From Vibrio porteresiae DSM 19223 (GTDB lineage Bacteria; Pseudomonadota; Gammaproteobacteria; Enterobacterales; Vibrionaceae): 64,000 nt of DNA. Location: NCBI RefSeq assembly GCF_024347055.1, contig NZ_AP024895.1:3472001-3536000 (forward strand), in the 5' to 3' direction. Numbering within the stretch: position 1 is the stretch's first letter; each line of letters begins with the position of its first letter. Below the pieces are notes generated by a model that was not told the DNA's origin, searched no databases, and saw nothing but the letters and a program-made list of their open reading frames with translations. The position numbers were made by a program, and so were the translations under genes. Positions 35,559 to 45,586 of this stretch are shown here, in pieces.

Positions 35559-36493
35559 CAGGACTCCTTCGGTTTTTTATGGGCGCGCGGATGCGCCTGA
35601 TCATACGCTTGTGCTAAGTGTTGAAAATCAAGGTGGGTATAGATCTGGGTAGTCGAGATATTCTCGTGCCCCAATAACTCTTGAACGGCACGTAAGTTAT
35701 TCGTTGATTCCAGCATATGGGTTGCAAATGAGTGCCGTAATTTGTGCGGGCTGATATGACTAGCTACTGCCTGTTTTTGCCCCCATTCAGACATCCGTTT
35801 TTGTACGTTGCGATGCGAAATACGAACGCCCAATTTGGACACAAACAATGCTGGTTCATCATTTTTAGCAAAGTCAGAACGCAGCTTTAACCACTTAGCT
35901 ACCCACTCTTTGGCTTGCCCAGAAAAAGGGGCGACGCGTTCTTTGTCACCTTTACCGATAACACGAATTTCACCAGCGCCAAAATTCACATCTCGAACAT
36001 TAATGGCCACCAATTCAGCTAATCGCAGCCCTGCGCCATACATCAACTCCATCATAGCGCGATCGCGAATAGACAGTGGGTCGTCAGCATTAACTTCTAA
36101 TAACTGTGAAACTTCATCAACATCGAGGTTTTTTGGCAGTGGACGCTTCTTGCGCGGCGCAGAAACGCCCTTAGCAGGATTCGCTGACAACTCTCCACGC
36201 AAAATGAGGAAATCAAAGAAACTACGTAAAGAAGAGAGACGTGTTGCCAAACTGCTGGCTTTCATCCCATCACGCATGCCTTTACTGGCTAATTGACGAA
36301 CCCAAGCCGCATCGACCTGCTGCCACTGGCGCAATCCCATTTGGCATAGGTGTTCGCCCATCGTTTCCAACTGCTGCTTATAGTTACGCTGGGTATGCAG
36401 ACTTAAGCCTTTTTCACTACGTAGAAACTCGTAAAAACGGTCTAGCGGTGACTGTAAACTGCTAGGCAGAGGGTTGACTGATTCGTTCTTCAT
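35558..36493 (-). CDS. xerC: tyrosine recombinase XerC
   Basis: Resolves chromosome dimers at dif together with XerD. It has 311 residues from the ATG at 36493, inside the end of the DUF484 gene. The N-terminal SAM-like domain is at about 20-105. Catalytic residues follow in order: Arg in GAGLRLAE, Lys in IGKGDKER, HxxR in SPHKLRHSFATHML, His in LGHENIS and the nucleophile Tyr in STTQIYTH. Vibrio filamentous phages also use XerCD, but none is present here. Confidence 0.96.
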   Translation of the reverse strand: MKNESVNPLPSSLQSPLDRFYEFLRSEKGLSLHTQRNYKQQLETMGEHLCQMGLRQWQQVDAAWVRQLASKGMRDGMKASSLATRLSSLRSFFDFLILRGELSANPAKGVSAPRKKRPLPKNLDVDEVSQLLEVNADDPLSIRDRAMMELMYGAGLRLAELVAINVRDVNFGAGEIRVIGKGDKERVAPFSGQAKEWVAKWLKLRSDFAKNDEPALFVSKLGVRISHRNVQKRMSEWGQKQAVASHISPHKLRHSFATHMLESTNNLRAVQELLGHENISTTQIYTHLDFQHLAQAYDQAHPRAHKKPKES

Positions 36494-37166
36494 CGGAATG
36501 GTGCCATGGTAATGTATCAATCGTATGCGCTAATACTAGCGCTAGATGACGTAAAAATAGCGTATCCATACAAGGTTGGTAGTGACCGCCATCATCACTG
36601 GCGAAAGCTAGAATGCCTAAAGGGTGTTGTTTTACTAACGGTAACACGACATACGAACCAAGCTCAGGGGCACTTTCGTCATCACCGAATAACAGGTGGC
36701 GATCGGCTTTTCTTAAACGCCCAAGATAGGCATCCTTTCCATTGAAGTGATTGATAGCAAAACGTTGCCAATGCTCTCGGCTAATCGCGTACTCACTATC
36801 CAAAGGATCTAACAAGCGGATAAACGCCGTCAAACCGAGCTGACGAGCCATTTGCTGCACTGCAGCAAATGCCTCGACAAGAGATTCACTGTGCAATAAC
36901 TTATCTTGCAAGTCCATGAACTCATGGAATGTTTTATCATTGCTCGCCGCCAAAGACATCAAGGTAGTGATCTCTTCTTCTAGCTCTTCAATTCTCTGCC
37001 GTTGCCTAGCAAGTTGAATATGAACGAGAGACACAGACCCCATCTGCTGATGAGGTAGTGACAAACGATCGACCAACTCGGGGCGTTCTACAAAAAAGTC
37101 AGGATGATCACGTAAATAATCTTCAACAATTTGCGCGGTTAACGCATCTGCTTCAGGGTGTGACAA
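36462..37166 (-). CDS. DUF484 family protein (GAF-like)
   Basis: A 234-residue cytoplasmic protein. A helical, probably coiled-coil N-terminal half (QLARQRQRIEELEEEI near residue 55) is followed by a GAF-like C-terminal domain, with FASDDGGHYQPCMDTLFL near the end. The family regularly lies between dapF and xerC in gamma-proteobacteria, overlapping xerC as here. Function is unknown; a regulatory role in chromosome or cell-wall processes is only contextual. Confidence 0.88.
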   Translation of the reverse strand: MSHPEADALTAQIVEDYLRDHPDFFVERPELVDRLSLPHQQMGSVSLVHIQLARQRQRIEELEEEITTLMSLAASNDKTFHEFMDLQDKLLHSESLVEAFAAVQQMARQLGLTAFIRLLDPLDSEYAISREHWQRFAINHFNGKDAYLGRLRKADRHLLFGDDESAPELGSYVVLPLVKQHPLGILAFASDDGGHYQPCMDTLFLRHLALVLAHTIDTLPWHHSDEERISQPSA

Positions 37167-37178
37167 AACAGTTCCTCA

Positions 37179-38009
37179 TTAACAAGAAAGTTGGCCATCG
37201 TATACATGGACAGCAGGTCCTGTCATAAAGAGAGGTTTGCCCGGTCCTTTCCAATTAATGACAAGTGTACCACCTGGCAGATGCACTTGAACTTCTTCGT
37301 TTAAAGTACCTTGCATAATACCAGTGGCCACAGCTGCACACGCACCAGTGCCACACGCTTGAGTTTCACCTGCACCACGTTCATAAACGCGCAAGTTAAT
37401 TTCATCGCGGCTAATCAGCTCCATAAAACCCGCATTCACACGTTCAGGGAAACGTTCATGGGATTCAAGCAAAGGACCAAGATGTTCTACATCTGCCGTT
37501 TTAACGCTATCGACCACCGTAACAACATGAGGATTACCCATGCTTACCGCACCACAGAATAGGGTTTGATCGGCTACGCGCATGATATAGGTTTTTTCCA
37601 TTTGTTTAGCACGAAACGGAATCTTACTCGGCTCAAACTCAGGAACACCCATATTAACGGTAATTTGGTCATCACTTTCCACATCCAGCAGAATCTTACC
37701 TTTCTTGGTACTAACGTTAATGCTGAATTTATTGGTTAACCCTTTCATGCGCACGAAGCTCGCAAAACAGCGAGCGCCGTTACCACACTGCTCAACTTCA
37801 CTGCCATCAGCATTAAAAATGCGATAGTGGAAATCGGTTTCTGGGTCATAGGGAGCTTCAACCATCAACAACTGATCGAAACCCACACCTGTATGTCGAT
37901 CCGCCAAACGGCGGATCAACTCAGGAGAAAAAAATACGTTTTGAGTGATGCAATCCACCACCATGAAATCATTACCCAAACCGTGCATTTTGGAAAAATG
38001 GAAATGCAT
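37179..38009 (-). CDS. dapF: diaminopimelate epimerase DapF
   Basis: Converts LL- to meso-diaminopimelate for lysine and peptidoglycan. The 276-residue protein has the two catalytic Cys in QCGNGARCFA (about residue 73) and AGETQACGTGACAAV (about 217), and the N-terminal GLGNDFMVVD. It starts 3 bases after lysA, so the two final lysine-branch genes are coupled. Confidence 0.96.
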   Translation of the reverse strand: MHFHFSKMHGLGNDFMVVDCITQNVFFSPELIRRLADRHTGVGFDQLLMVEAPYDPETDFHYRIFNADGSEVEQCGNGARCFASFVRMKGLTNKFSINVSTKKGKILLDVESDDQITVNMGVPEFEPSKIPFRAKQMEKTYIMRVADQTLFCGAVSMGNPHVVTVVDSVKTADVEHLGPLLESHERFPERVNAGFMELISRDEINLRVYERGAGETQACGTGACAAVATGIMQGTLNEEVQVHLPGGTLVINWKGPGKPLFMTGPAVHVYDGQLSC

Positions 38010-38012
38010 CTC

Positions 38013-39266
38013 TTACTCCGGCAAGATACTTTCTAATGCCCACAAACTGGCAAGTTCTTCACGTTGACGAACTACATAGGTTTTATCGCCATCGACCATA
38101 ATTTCAGCCGCGCGAGTACGTGTATTGTAGTTAGACGACATCACAAATCCATAAGCACCAGCAGAACGCACGGCAAGCAAGTCACCCGCTTCCAAAATCA
38201 GCGAACGGTCTTTACCTAGGAAGTCACCGGTTTCACAAATCGGTCCAACCAAATCGTAAGTTTTCGCTTCACCTTCGCGAGGTACAACAGGAATGATGTC
38301 TTGCCATGCTTGATAAAGTACTGGACGAATAAGGTCATTCATCGCTGCATCAATAATGGCAAAGTTTTTGTGCTCAGTATGTTTGAGGAACTCAACTTTG
38401 GTCAGCAAAATGCCTGCATTCGCAGCAATAGCACGACCAGGTTCAAAAATCAGTTCTAGATCTTGATGTTTAGTCAGACGTGAAAGTAAAGCTTTCGCAT
38501 ATTCAGACGGCTGAGGAGGCAACTCATCACGGTAGATAACCCCAAGGCCACCACCAACATCAAGGTGTTTAATCTGGATACCTTGTTCAACAAGATTATC
38601 AATCAGAGCCAGCAAGCGGTCAGTCGCATCAATAAAAGGTTCAATCGCAGTCAGCTGCGAACCGATATGACAGTCGATACCTTTTACTTCTAGATGAGGA
38701 AGTGTGCTCGCCAATTTGTACACTTGTGGTGCACGATCAAAGGCGATACCAAATTTATTATCACGCAAACCAGTCGAAATATAAGGGTGCGTTTTGGCAT
38801 CTACATCTGGGTTGATACGCAGAGACACAGGTGCAATTACATCCATTTCAGATGCAACTTTATTCAATCGCTCTAATTCTGGTTCTGACTCAACGTTAAA
38901 GCATTTAATCTTCAGTTCAAGGGCACGTTTGATCTCTGCTTCCGTTTTACCGACGCCAGAAAAAACGATTTTCGCTGGATCACCACCAGCCGCAATAACA
39001 CGTTCTAGCTCACCACCAGAAACAATATCAAAGCCTGAACCCAAACGAGCTAAGGTATTCAAAACCCCAATATTTGAATTGGCTTTTACTGCATAACAAA
39101 CCAAGTGCGGATGATCACCAACCGATTTATCAAACGCATGCCAATGGCGCTCTAGCGTTGCTCGTGAGTAGACGTAAAGTGGTGTGCCATATTGCTCAGC
39201 CAATTGAACCAGTGGAACATTCTCTGCCCAAAGTTGGCCATCATCCTGATAATTAAAGTAATCCAA
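38013..39266 (-). CDS. lysA: diaminopimelate decarboxylase LysA
   Basis: PLP enzyme making lysine from meso-diaminopimelate. The 417-residue protein has the PLP Lys in CYAVKANSN (about residue 60), the glycine loop LDVGGGLGV, EPGRAIAANAG and the substrate Cys in GPICETGDFL. Its position between lptM and dapF is standard. A terminator was not seen between lptM and lysA, so lptM is probably first in this operon. Confidence 0.96.
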   Translation of the reverse strand: MDYFNYQDDGQLWAENVPLVQLAEQYGTPLYVYSRATLERHWHAFDKSVGDHPHLVCYAVKANSNIGVLNTLARLGSGFDIVSGGELERVIAAGGDPAKIVFSGVGKTEAEIKRALELKIKCFNVESEPELERLNKVASEMDVIAPVSLRINPDVDAKTHPYISTGLRDNKFGIAFDRAPQVYKLASTLPHLEVKGIDCHIGSQLTAIEPFIDATDRLLALIDNLVEQGIQIKHLDVGGGLGVIYRDELPPQPSEYAKALLSRLTKHQDLELIFEPGRAIAANAGILLTKVEFLKHTEHKNFAIIDAAMNDLIRPVLYQAWQDIIPVVPREGEAKTYDLVGPICETGDFLGKDRSLILEAGDLLAVRSAGAYGFVMSSNYNTRTRAAEIMVDGDKTYVVRQREELASLWALESILPE

Positions 39267-39295
39267 GATTTTTTCCTTTTCTATTTGTACTGAAT

Positions 39296-39421
39296 TTACT
39301 GTGTTTGCGTCGTTTGTGAATCTTGCTGAGCATCATTGGGCATATACAAAGGGCCCGTTTGGCCGCAACCCACTAGCGTCAGTGCAGATAACAAAAACAG
39401 TGTGGTGATGGTCTTTTTCAT
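39296..39421 (-). CDS. lptM: LptM (YifL) lipoprotein
   Basis: A 41-residue lipoprotein: signal KKTITTLFLLSALTLVGCG with the lipidated Cys at residue 19, then GQTGPLYMP and a Gln/Thr-rich tail. In E. coli, LptM (formerly YifL) helps the LptDE translocon mature. The short GCGQxGPLYxP pattern right after the lipobox is characteristic. It is upstream of lysA and divergent from cyaY, as in enterics. Confidence 0.9.
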   Translation of the reverse strand: MKKTITTLFLLSALTLVGCGQTGPLYMPNDAQQDSQTTQTQ

Positions 39422-39496
39422 TTTGCAATTCGTGATTATTTAATCAATGCCCCCTATAATCGCACCACAGTCAGGAAAAGCAATAGGATAGACAAG

Positions 39497-39811
39497 ATGA
39501 ATGAAACTGAATTTCATCAACTCGTAGACATTCAACTTCAAGCTGTTGAAGAAATGATAGATGACTCAGAAGCAGATATCGATTACGAAACTGTCGGTAA
39601 TGTAATGACATTGGATTTTGAAGACCGCAGCCAAGTGATTATTAACCGTCAAGAACCAATGAAAGAAATCTGGTTAGCATCAAGATCGGGGGGGTTCCAC
39701 TTCCGTTACGACGGCTCACAATGGTTGTGCACCAAAACGGGTGTTGAGTTCATCACCATGGTGAAAGAAGAGTGTGAAAAGCACGCCAGTGAAGAAATTA
39801 ACTGGGCATAA
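39497..39811 (+). CDS. cyaY: bacterial frataxin CyaY
   Basis: Iron-binding frataxin homologue that modulates iron-sulfur cluster assembly on IscS. The 104-residue protein has the acidic first helix (QAVEEMIDDSEADIDYE) that binds iron and the beta-sheet core DRSQVIINRQEPMKEIWLAS. It is convergent with cyaA, sharing a terminator, and divergent from lptM. Confidence 0.95.
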   Translation: MNETEFHQLVDIQLQAVEEMIDDSEADIDYETVGNVMTLDFEDRSQVIINRQEPMKEIWLASRSGGFHFRYDGSQWLCTKTGVEFITMVKEECEKHASEEINWA

Positions 39812-39814
39812 AAA

Positions 39815-39846
39815 GCAAAAAAGAGCATCTCGATGCTCTTTTTTAC
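39815..39846. terminator. bidirectional terminator cyaY / cyaA
   Basis: AAAAAAGAGCAT and ATGCTCTTTTTT pair around CTCG between the convergent genes. Confidence 0.88.
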
Positions 39847-39869
39847 TTTTGAATAATGACCATTAGACG

Positions 39870-42398
39870 TTAGGCGTTCACAGCCTTGATGGGTTTGGAA
39901 TACACCACCGAATCATTGCGGTAAGGAACCACATAGCTATCGCCCTCTACGGGATGAACGATTTGATAGTACTGTGGCAAATTGAAGTTAATAAACTTAG
40001 ACGCCAAGTTATTCTCATCTTGAATTGATGTATAGAAACCGTTGACCAAAGCGATCATCTCATCTTTTTCACCGCTGAACTGGTGATACACTTCAACTCG
40101 ATTGACTTCATCTAACACATAGATGTTGAAGCCCTTATCGGTATCTTCAAAGAAGAACTGCACCAAACCTTCACTCGCAAAACCATCCACTACATCAGGT
40201 AACTGGTAGTCATGCTCTTTATCCAGCATCAATAGTGGTGAACCGCTCAGCTTGTTACTGGAAATACTGCGATAGAAATCGACTGAATTTTCTAGTTTCT
40301 GCACGGAAACGCCGCGGCGTTCAAAAAACAGACCATACATTTGACGACCAATTCGTAACGCTTTAAAACGACGACGCTTTTCTTGCTCCATCGGTTTCAA
40401 ACGCAAATCGATGCATTCCGCCAGCAATTGGTACACCATGTTACGCATGACACCACGGAAGTTTTTGCTGTAACAGAAAACGTCAACAGACTCTGGAGGC
40501 AGTGCGTCTTGGTGCATTTTACCAAGTACGGTTTTAAGCGCTTCAATCATCGCTGTTTCCCCTTGGAAATGCAGCGTACGAACTTCCTGCCATGAGTTAC
40601 GGTAAACCAAATCAACACTGCCAATCAGGCTGTACTGTTCTTCACCAAAGCTAAGAATATCCACATTCTTAAGATCAACTTTTAACGTCTTCCCCTGCAA
40701 TTTTGCAGTAGGGTCTTTTTCAAAGTTGATGAACATCGCCAGCTGGCTTATCTCACAAGGGCTCGCTAGAGCTTGCATGGTTGGACGACGTTTATGCAGC
40801 GAAAACGTGTTTCGCAAGTCACTCACCATTTGATAGAACTTGTCGATATCCAAGAAAGCATCACGAATCACCGCATGTAATCGCGTCGATTCCGTAATCA
40901 AACCGTTAAAAAAAGCCCATGCCACCAATTTACTCAAGTATTCGTTATGCTCAAGGTAATGCTGGCCAATCATACGTTGGGGTTTTAGCGGTTGTTTATA
41001 CAGATACCAACCCGGTTTATTGGTTCGTCCGGCAAGGACTTCGATAAATGACAAATCGGGTTCGTGTAAATCAGGGGAGATTTGCGGATTGAGCAAAGTG
41101 ACTTTGCCCGGTAACACTTCGAAAGCCGCATAAAGCTTACGCGCAAGGATAGAAATATCCTGCGGACTGATAGCAGACGTAATGTCATTGCGGCGCGCAA
41201 ACTGGATCAAGTTACGATAGCTTTGCATCAACGCATCAAGCAGCGCATGGTGCATAATCTTAACTTGTTCAACTTTCCAGTGACGACGATTATCTAACTC
41301 ACGAATCAACGCAGGCGACCATTGCCACATCTGCGTCAGCTCTTGCAGAGCTTCTCTACGCCATGGCACAGAACCGACACCAGGCTCACGCGACAATTTT
41401 TCGTGCGTTTTTAAATAGAAGCAACGTCTAACGAGTTCTAAACGGGATTCATCACCGATGCGTTCCAGATAACGAGTCACTTTTTCCAGCATTAAGTAAT
41501 ACGCATCCATCCCATAGAGATCAGGCTCATGGGTAAAGAAGCGTCGTTTCGTATCAACACTTAATAGCTGTGTATGCGGGTACTCCCACGAATACGCTTC
41601 AAGCAAAATCGCTTTTAATACTGATTTGTATGGCGAGTCGATACTCTTATACAACTGCCACAAATTAGCACCAAAGTACTCTTGTGCTGGAATGCCATTC
41701 AACTTACCAAAGTCGATCCATTCATCTCTTTGGATATAGCCGTTTTGACTTAACTCATTAACGTATTGGTCGTAGCACTCTTCCATTTCTGGAGGAACGA
41801 TTTGCCATAAAAGACGCTTGCCCGCTAAGCGCATTGCCGAACGGTAAAATTCATCTAACAGCAAAAGGTGTTGTGAAGAGCCGCAATTTTCCCCTGTCAT
41901 CGCATCCGATTGATTATGGCGAAAACGCTCTTCATCCATGATAAAGAAGTTCGCTTCAACACCTTGCCCTTTGGCCCACTCGGTTATGAGTAAACATTTG
42001 TTGCCGAGATTTTCTCTGGCTTCACAACGCATAGTAGAGGAAACACAAACCCAAATATCCAAATCACTGGAAGTACTTTGCCCAATAGAAGAGGTACTTC
42101 CCATGGTGTACAAAGCAAGGATATCAGGCACTTCTGCGTTAATCAGAGGTTTAGAGGCGGTGAGATGAAGATCAGAGACAAACTGCTCTTGAACGTCATT
42201 AAAATGGAAGTTTTGGATACCAAAAGGGACTTGCTCATCATAATACCCGGGAATTTGCGGGTGATTAAAATGCAGCAGCATTGGGATCAGATGAAAAACA
42301 CGCTGACTTTGCAAATTCATAAGCGCCAGCGCACGCTCGGTGCGTTGCTGGTTTAGCTTGTCTGCTCGTTTAATTAAAGTCGCTGTGTAAGACCGCAA
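39870..42398 (-). CDS. cyaA: class I adenylate cyclase CyaA
   Basis: Makes cAMP, the ligand of CRP, in response to the sugar-PTS state. It has 842 residues from a TTG at 42398, placed 8 bases after AGGA. E. coli cyaA also uses TTG, and the alignment of RSYTATLIKRADKLNQ with the family start supports this over the longer open frame. The catalytic domain holds YTMGSTSSIGQSTSSDLDIW; the regulatory half ends near NFNLPQYYQIV. It is divergent from hemC. Confidence 0.95.
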   Translation of the reverse strand: MRSYTATLIKRADKLNQQRTERALALMNLQSQRVFHLIPMLLHFNHPQIPGYYDEQVPFGIQNFHFNDVQEQFVSDLHLTASKPLINAEVPDILALYTMGSTSSIGQSTSSDLDIWVCVSSTMRCEARENLGNKCLLITEWAKGQGVEANFFIMDEERFRHNQSDAMTGENCGSSQHLLLLDEFYRSAMRLAGKRLLWQIVPPEMEECYDQYVNELSQNGYIQRDEWIDFGKLNGIPAQEYFGANLWQLYKSIDSPYKSVLKAILLEAYSWEYPHTQLLSVDTKRRFFTHEPDLYGMDAYYLMLEKVTRYLERIGDESRLELVRRCFYLKTHEKLSREPGVGSVPWRREALQELTQMWQWSPALIRELDNRRHWKVEQVKIMHHALLDALMQSYRNLIQFARRNDITSAISPQDISILARKLYAAFEVLPGKVTLLNPQISPDLHEPDLSFIEVLAGRTNKPGWYLYKQPLKPQRMIGQHYLEHNEYLSKLVAWAFFNGLITESTRLHAVIRDAFLDIDKFYQMVSDLRNTFSLHKRRPTMQALASPCEISQLAMFINFEKDPTAKLQGKTLKVDLKNVDILSFGEEQYSLIGSVDLVYRNSWQEVRTLHFQGETAMIEALKTVLGKMHQDALPPESVDVFCYSKNFRGVMRNMVYQLLAECIDLRLKPMEQEKRRRFKALRIGRQMYGLFFERRGVSVQKLENSVDFYRSISSNKLSGSPLLMLDKEHDYQLPDVVDGFASEGLVQFFFEDTDKGFNIYVLDEVNRVEVYHQFSGEKDEMIALVNGFYTSIQDENNLASKFINFNLPQYYQIVHPVEGDSYVVPYRNDSVVYSKPIKAVNA

Positions 42399-42756
42399 GG
42401 TAACATCCTGATTGATACACCAAACAAGGCATCTTTGTTCAGATATTGAACAATTGAGCCAATAAAACGTGATCAATTTAACACTTTAATCAATCACGGT
42501 AAAGCTATCTTGAACGAAGTTGGCCCAAAGTTCCATAGTCAAACAGAGACTTGCCGATTCGGTTGACCTAATTGGGCTCACGACGCTTGTGGAATAATCA
42601 TAGTGCATATTTTAAACGAGATACAAATCACACTATTTTGTTTACTGAAAATAAATGAAGCGCCGCTAGGCAGTCTTGTGCATCTAATAGTAAGAATTTC
42701 CCCTCTGAAATGTTAGGATGAACTTAATTTTCACAGTCGGTTTCAATGGACAAGTC
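42399..42756. promoter_or_regulatory. cyaA-hemC divergent region with candidate CRP site
   Basis: AAACGAGATACAAATCACACTA at 42614-42635 matches the 22-base CRP consensus at about 15 positions, with an intact TCACA right half. A CRP site here would give feedback on cyaA, as in E. coli. The weak SD GGACAAGTC precedes hemC. Confidence 0.5.
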
Positions 42757-43695
42757 ATGACTCGAACTACCCCAATACGTATTGCAACGCGTAAAAGCCC
42801 TCTTGCTTTGTGGCAAGCAAACTATGTAAAAGAAGCTTTAGAAGAAGCGCATCCAGGTCTTGCTGTTGAGCTGGTTACTATGGTGACTCGTGGTGATGTC
42901 ATCCTTGATACTCCTCTAGCGAAGGTGGGTGGTAAGGGGCTGTTCGTTAAGGAACTCGAAGTCGCAATGCTTGAAGGTCGTGCCGATCTTGCCGTTCACT
43001 CTATGAAAGATGTGCCAGTGGAATTTCCAGAAGGTCTGGGCTTAGTGACCATCTGTGAACGTGAAGACCCTCGCGATGCGTTTGTTTCCAATACTTACCA
43101 AAGCATTGATGAACTGCCACAAGGTGCCGTTGTTGGTACTTGCAGCCTCCGTCGCCAATGCCAGATTAAAGAAGCGCGCCCAGATCTTATTATCAAAGAA
43201 TTGCGTGGTAATGTTGGTACTCGTTTAAGCAAATTAGATGCGGGTGAATATGACGCCATTATCCTTGCCGCAGCCGGTCTAAAGCGTTTAGAGCTTTCTA
43301 AACGTATTCGCAGTTACATTGAACCCGAGCAATCCTTACCTGCTGTTGGTCAAGGTGCTGTAGGTATTGAATGTCGTCTCGATGACAGTGAATTATTAGC
43401 GCTTCTAGAACCACTTAACCACCGTGACACCGCAGATCGCGTTAAGTGCGAACGAGCAATGAACATTACCTTAGAAGGTGGATGCCAAGTGCCTATCGGC
43501 AGTTATTCAGTGTTAGAAAATGACCAGCTTTGGCTCCGCGCTTTAGTAGGCGAACCGGATGGTTCACAAATGATTCGTGGTGATATTCGCGGTTCGCGTG
43601 ATGATGCTGAGCAATTAGGCATTACCCTTGCTAAACAATTGCTTGAAAACGGTGCGGCGGAGATTTTGACGAAACTCTACTCAGAGCACGAATAA
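42757..43695 (+). CDS. hemC: hydroxymethylbilane synthase HemC
   Basis: Polymerises four porphobilinogens into hydroxymethylbilane. It has 312 residues from the ATG at 42757; an ATG at 42718 would add 13 residues lacking family likeness. Motifs are IRIATRKSPLALWQ, HSMKDVPVEFP, GTCSLRRQCQI, and the dipyrromethane-cofactor Cys in EGGCQVPIGSY (about residue 240). First gene of hemCDXY. Confidence 0.97.
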   Translation: MTRTTPIRIATRKSPLALWQANYVKEALEEAHPGLAVELVTMVTRGDVILDTPLAKVGGKGLFVKELEVAMLEGRADLAVHSMKDVPVEFPEGLGLVTICEREDPRDAFVSNTYQSIDELPQGAVVGTCSLRRQCQIKEARPDLIIKELRGNVGTRLSKLDAGEYDAIILAAAGLKRLELSKRIRSYIEPEQSLPAVGQGAVGIECRLDDSELLALLEPLNHRDTADRVKCERAMNITLEGGCQVPIGSYSVLENDQLWLRALVGEPDGSQMIRGDIRGSRDDAEQLGITLAKQLLENGAAEILTKLYSEHE

Positions 43696-43697
43696 TC

Positions 43698-44429
43698 ATG
43701 CCAGTGGTGTTGGTAACTCGCCCAGAACAAGCAGGAGTTGAGCTGTGTCAGCAGCTCAACCAGCTTGGAGTGACAACCATTTATCATCCGCTGCTCGACA
43801 TCATTCCGGGTTCAGAATTAAAGGACCTTGCGACGACCTTACAACAACACGATTTGGTCATCGCTGTGAGTCAGCATGCCGTTGAACAAAGTCACCTCTA
43901 TTTGCAAGCCCACCAGCAAAGCTGGCCAACAACCTGTCGCTATGTCGCTATTGGTCAAAAAACTGCTCAGAGTCTAAGCAAAGTCACGGGACAAACGGTA
44001 AACTACCCCAGCGTTAGTGATAGTGAACACTTTCTTGCTCTCGATGAATTTCGGTCGATTACCCAATCTAAAGTCGTCATTTTGCGTGGTAATGGTGGGC
44101 GTGAATTGATTTACGATACCCTGACGCATTTGGGTGCCAAGGTCAGCTATAAAGAGGTCTATCGGCGTGTAGAGCGCCCTTTTGACGCTCAAGCATGTCT
44201 CGCACAGTGGCAAAAAGCCCAAGTCGACACCATGATTGTGACCAGTAGCCAACAGTTAACTTATTTTGTAAGCCAATTTGGCTCGCAACTATCAGAATGG
44301 ATCAAACAGTTACACCTTTTGGTTCCCAGTGATAGAACCGCCCAAGAAGCTCGGCTTATGGGCTTTATTGATGTAATCGCGACTGGCAGCGCGAGTAATT
44401 CAGCTTTAGTGGCAGCTCTGCAGCCCTAA
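43698..44429 (+). CDS. hemD: uroporphyrinogen-III synthase HemD
   Basis: Closes and inverts ring D to give uroporphyrinogen III. The 243-residue protein starts 2 bases after hemC. The fast-evolving family is recognised from VTRPEQAGVELCQQLN, VVILRGNGGRELIYDTL, KEVYRRVERP and VTSSQQLTYF. It lies in the standard order between hemC and hemX. Confidence 0.94.
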   Translation: MPVVLVTRPEQAGVELCQQLNQLGVTTIYHPLLDIIPGSELKDLATTLQQHDLVIAVSQHAVEQSHLYLQAHQQSWPTTCRYVAIGQKTAQSLSKVTGQTVNYPSVSDSEHFLALDEFRSITQSKVVILRGNGGRELIYDTLTHLGAKVSYKEVYRRVERPFDAQACLAQWQKAQVDTMIVTSSQQLTYFVSQFGSQLSEWIKQLHLLVPSDRTAQEARLMGFIDVIATGSASNSALVAALQP

Positions 44430-44446
44430 CCGACAGGACTCTAGCA

Positions 44447-45586
44447 ATGACAACAAACAACAATTCGCAAACTGAATCTGAACACGACAGTCTTACTACC
44501 TCTATTCCTGAATCGTCACCGACCGCATCCCGCCAAGATGTGCCTTCTCCATCGAATAAAGATAAAAAGGCTATTCGCCTAGGTGCTGTTGCTATCGCAC
44601 TCTCTATCGTGCTCAGCGGATCATTGGCGCTTTACAGTCAATATCAGCAACGTCAATACCAAACCGAGTTGACCCAATTGCACACGCAGTTACTTTCTAC
44701 TCAACAGCGACTGCAGCAGCAAATGGAACAAAATACAGCACAATTGGATAGCACGGCGAAGACACTGACTAGCCAAACAGAAACACAGTTGAACCAGCAA
44801 CAAAAAAGTATTGAGAGTCTGCAGTTAGCGATCGCCGATGTGAAAGGCCGTCGTCCAAATGACTGGTTACTCGCCGAAGCGGATTACTTAGTTAAAATGG
44901 CTGGTCGTAAACTCTATTTGGAACATGACCCAGAAACCGCGACTCAACTGATGGAGAGTGCCGATCAACGTATTGCGGCATTGAACGATCCAAGCCTAAC
45001 CCCATTGCGTCAGGCGATGTCGAGCGACATCACAACGCTTAAATCAATTCCCTTAATTGATCGCGATGGTTTAGTGCTGCGGTTAATTAGCCTAGAACAA
45101 CAGATCGATCAATTACCATTAGCTAACGCAATCTTGCCAGAAGCACAGCAAGAAACCCAAGAAGTGGTGTCGCAAGACATTAACGATTGGCAGCATAACT
45201 TGATGACATCGCTAAAAGATTTCGCGTCCAACTTTATTACCTTCCGTAGTCGCGATGGTAACGTCATTCCTTTGTTATCACCAAAGCAAGATTTCTATCT
45301 GCGTGAAAACCTCAAAGCGAAACTCGAAACCGCCATTCGTGCGGTTTACGATCGCCAAACCGAGATTTACACCAGCTCGCTTACTACAGCAGAGAAATGG
45401 TCTGGCTCCTTCTTCAACCCGGATGACAAAGGCGTAAAAAGCTTTCGTAGTACAATAAATGAGTTAGCCAAACAGCAAATCAATGTCACTTACCCAGTGA
45501 AGCTTGTCTCTCAAGCGACATTATCAGATCTGATTCGTGAGCGTTTACGCCGCGAAGTCACCTCAATGACTGGGGAGGAAAACTGA
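44447..45586 (+). CDS. hemX: HemX membrane protein (uroporphyrinogen-III methylase-like)
   Basis: A 379-residue single-pass membrane protein: disordered Ser/Thr-rich N-terminus, one helix near residues 45-65 (AVAIALSIVLSGSLALYS), a Gln-rich coiled coil (about 66-135) and a periplasmic domain with RRPNDWLLAEADYLVKMAGR. It was once annotated as a uroporphyrinogen methyltransferase but has no such catalytic site that I can see. It probably scaffolds haem synthesis with HemY. It overlaps hemY by one base. Confidence 0.92.
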   Translation: MTTNNNSQTESEHDSLTTSIPESSPTASRQDVPSPSNKDKKAIRLGAVAIALSIVLSGSLALYSQYQQRQYQTELTQLHTQLLSTQQRLQQQMEQNTAQLDSTAKTLTSQTETQLNQQQKSIESLQLAIADVKGRRPNDWLLAEADYLVKMAGRKLYLEHDPETATQLMESADQRIAALNDPSLTPLRQAMSSDITTLKSIPLIDRDGLVLRLISLEQQIDQLPLANAILPEAQQETQEVVSQDINDWQHNLMTSLKDFASNFITFRSRDGNVIPLLSPKQDFYLRENLKAKLETAIRAVYDRQTEIYTSSLTTAEKWSGSFFNPDDKGVKSFRSTINELAKQQINVTYPVKLVSQATLSDLIRERLRREVTSMTGEEN

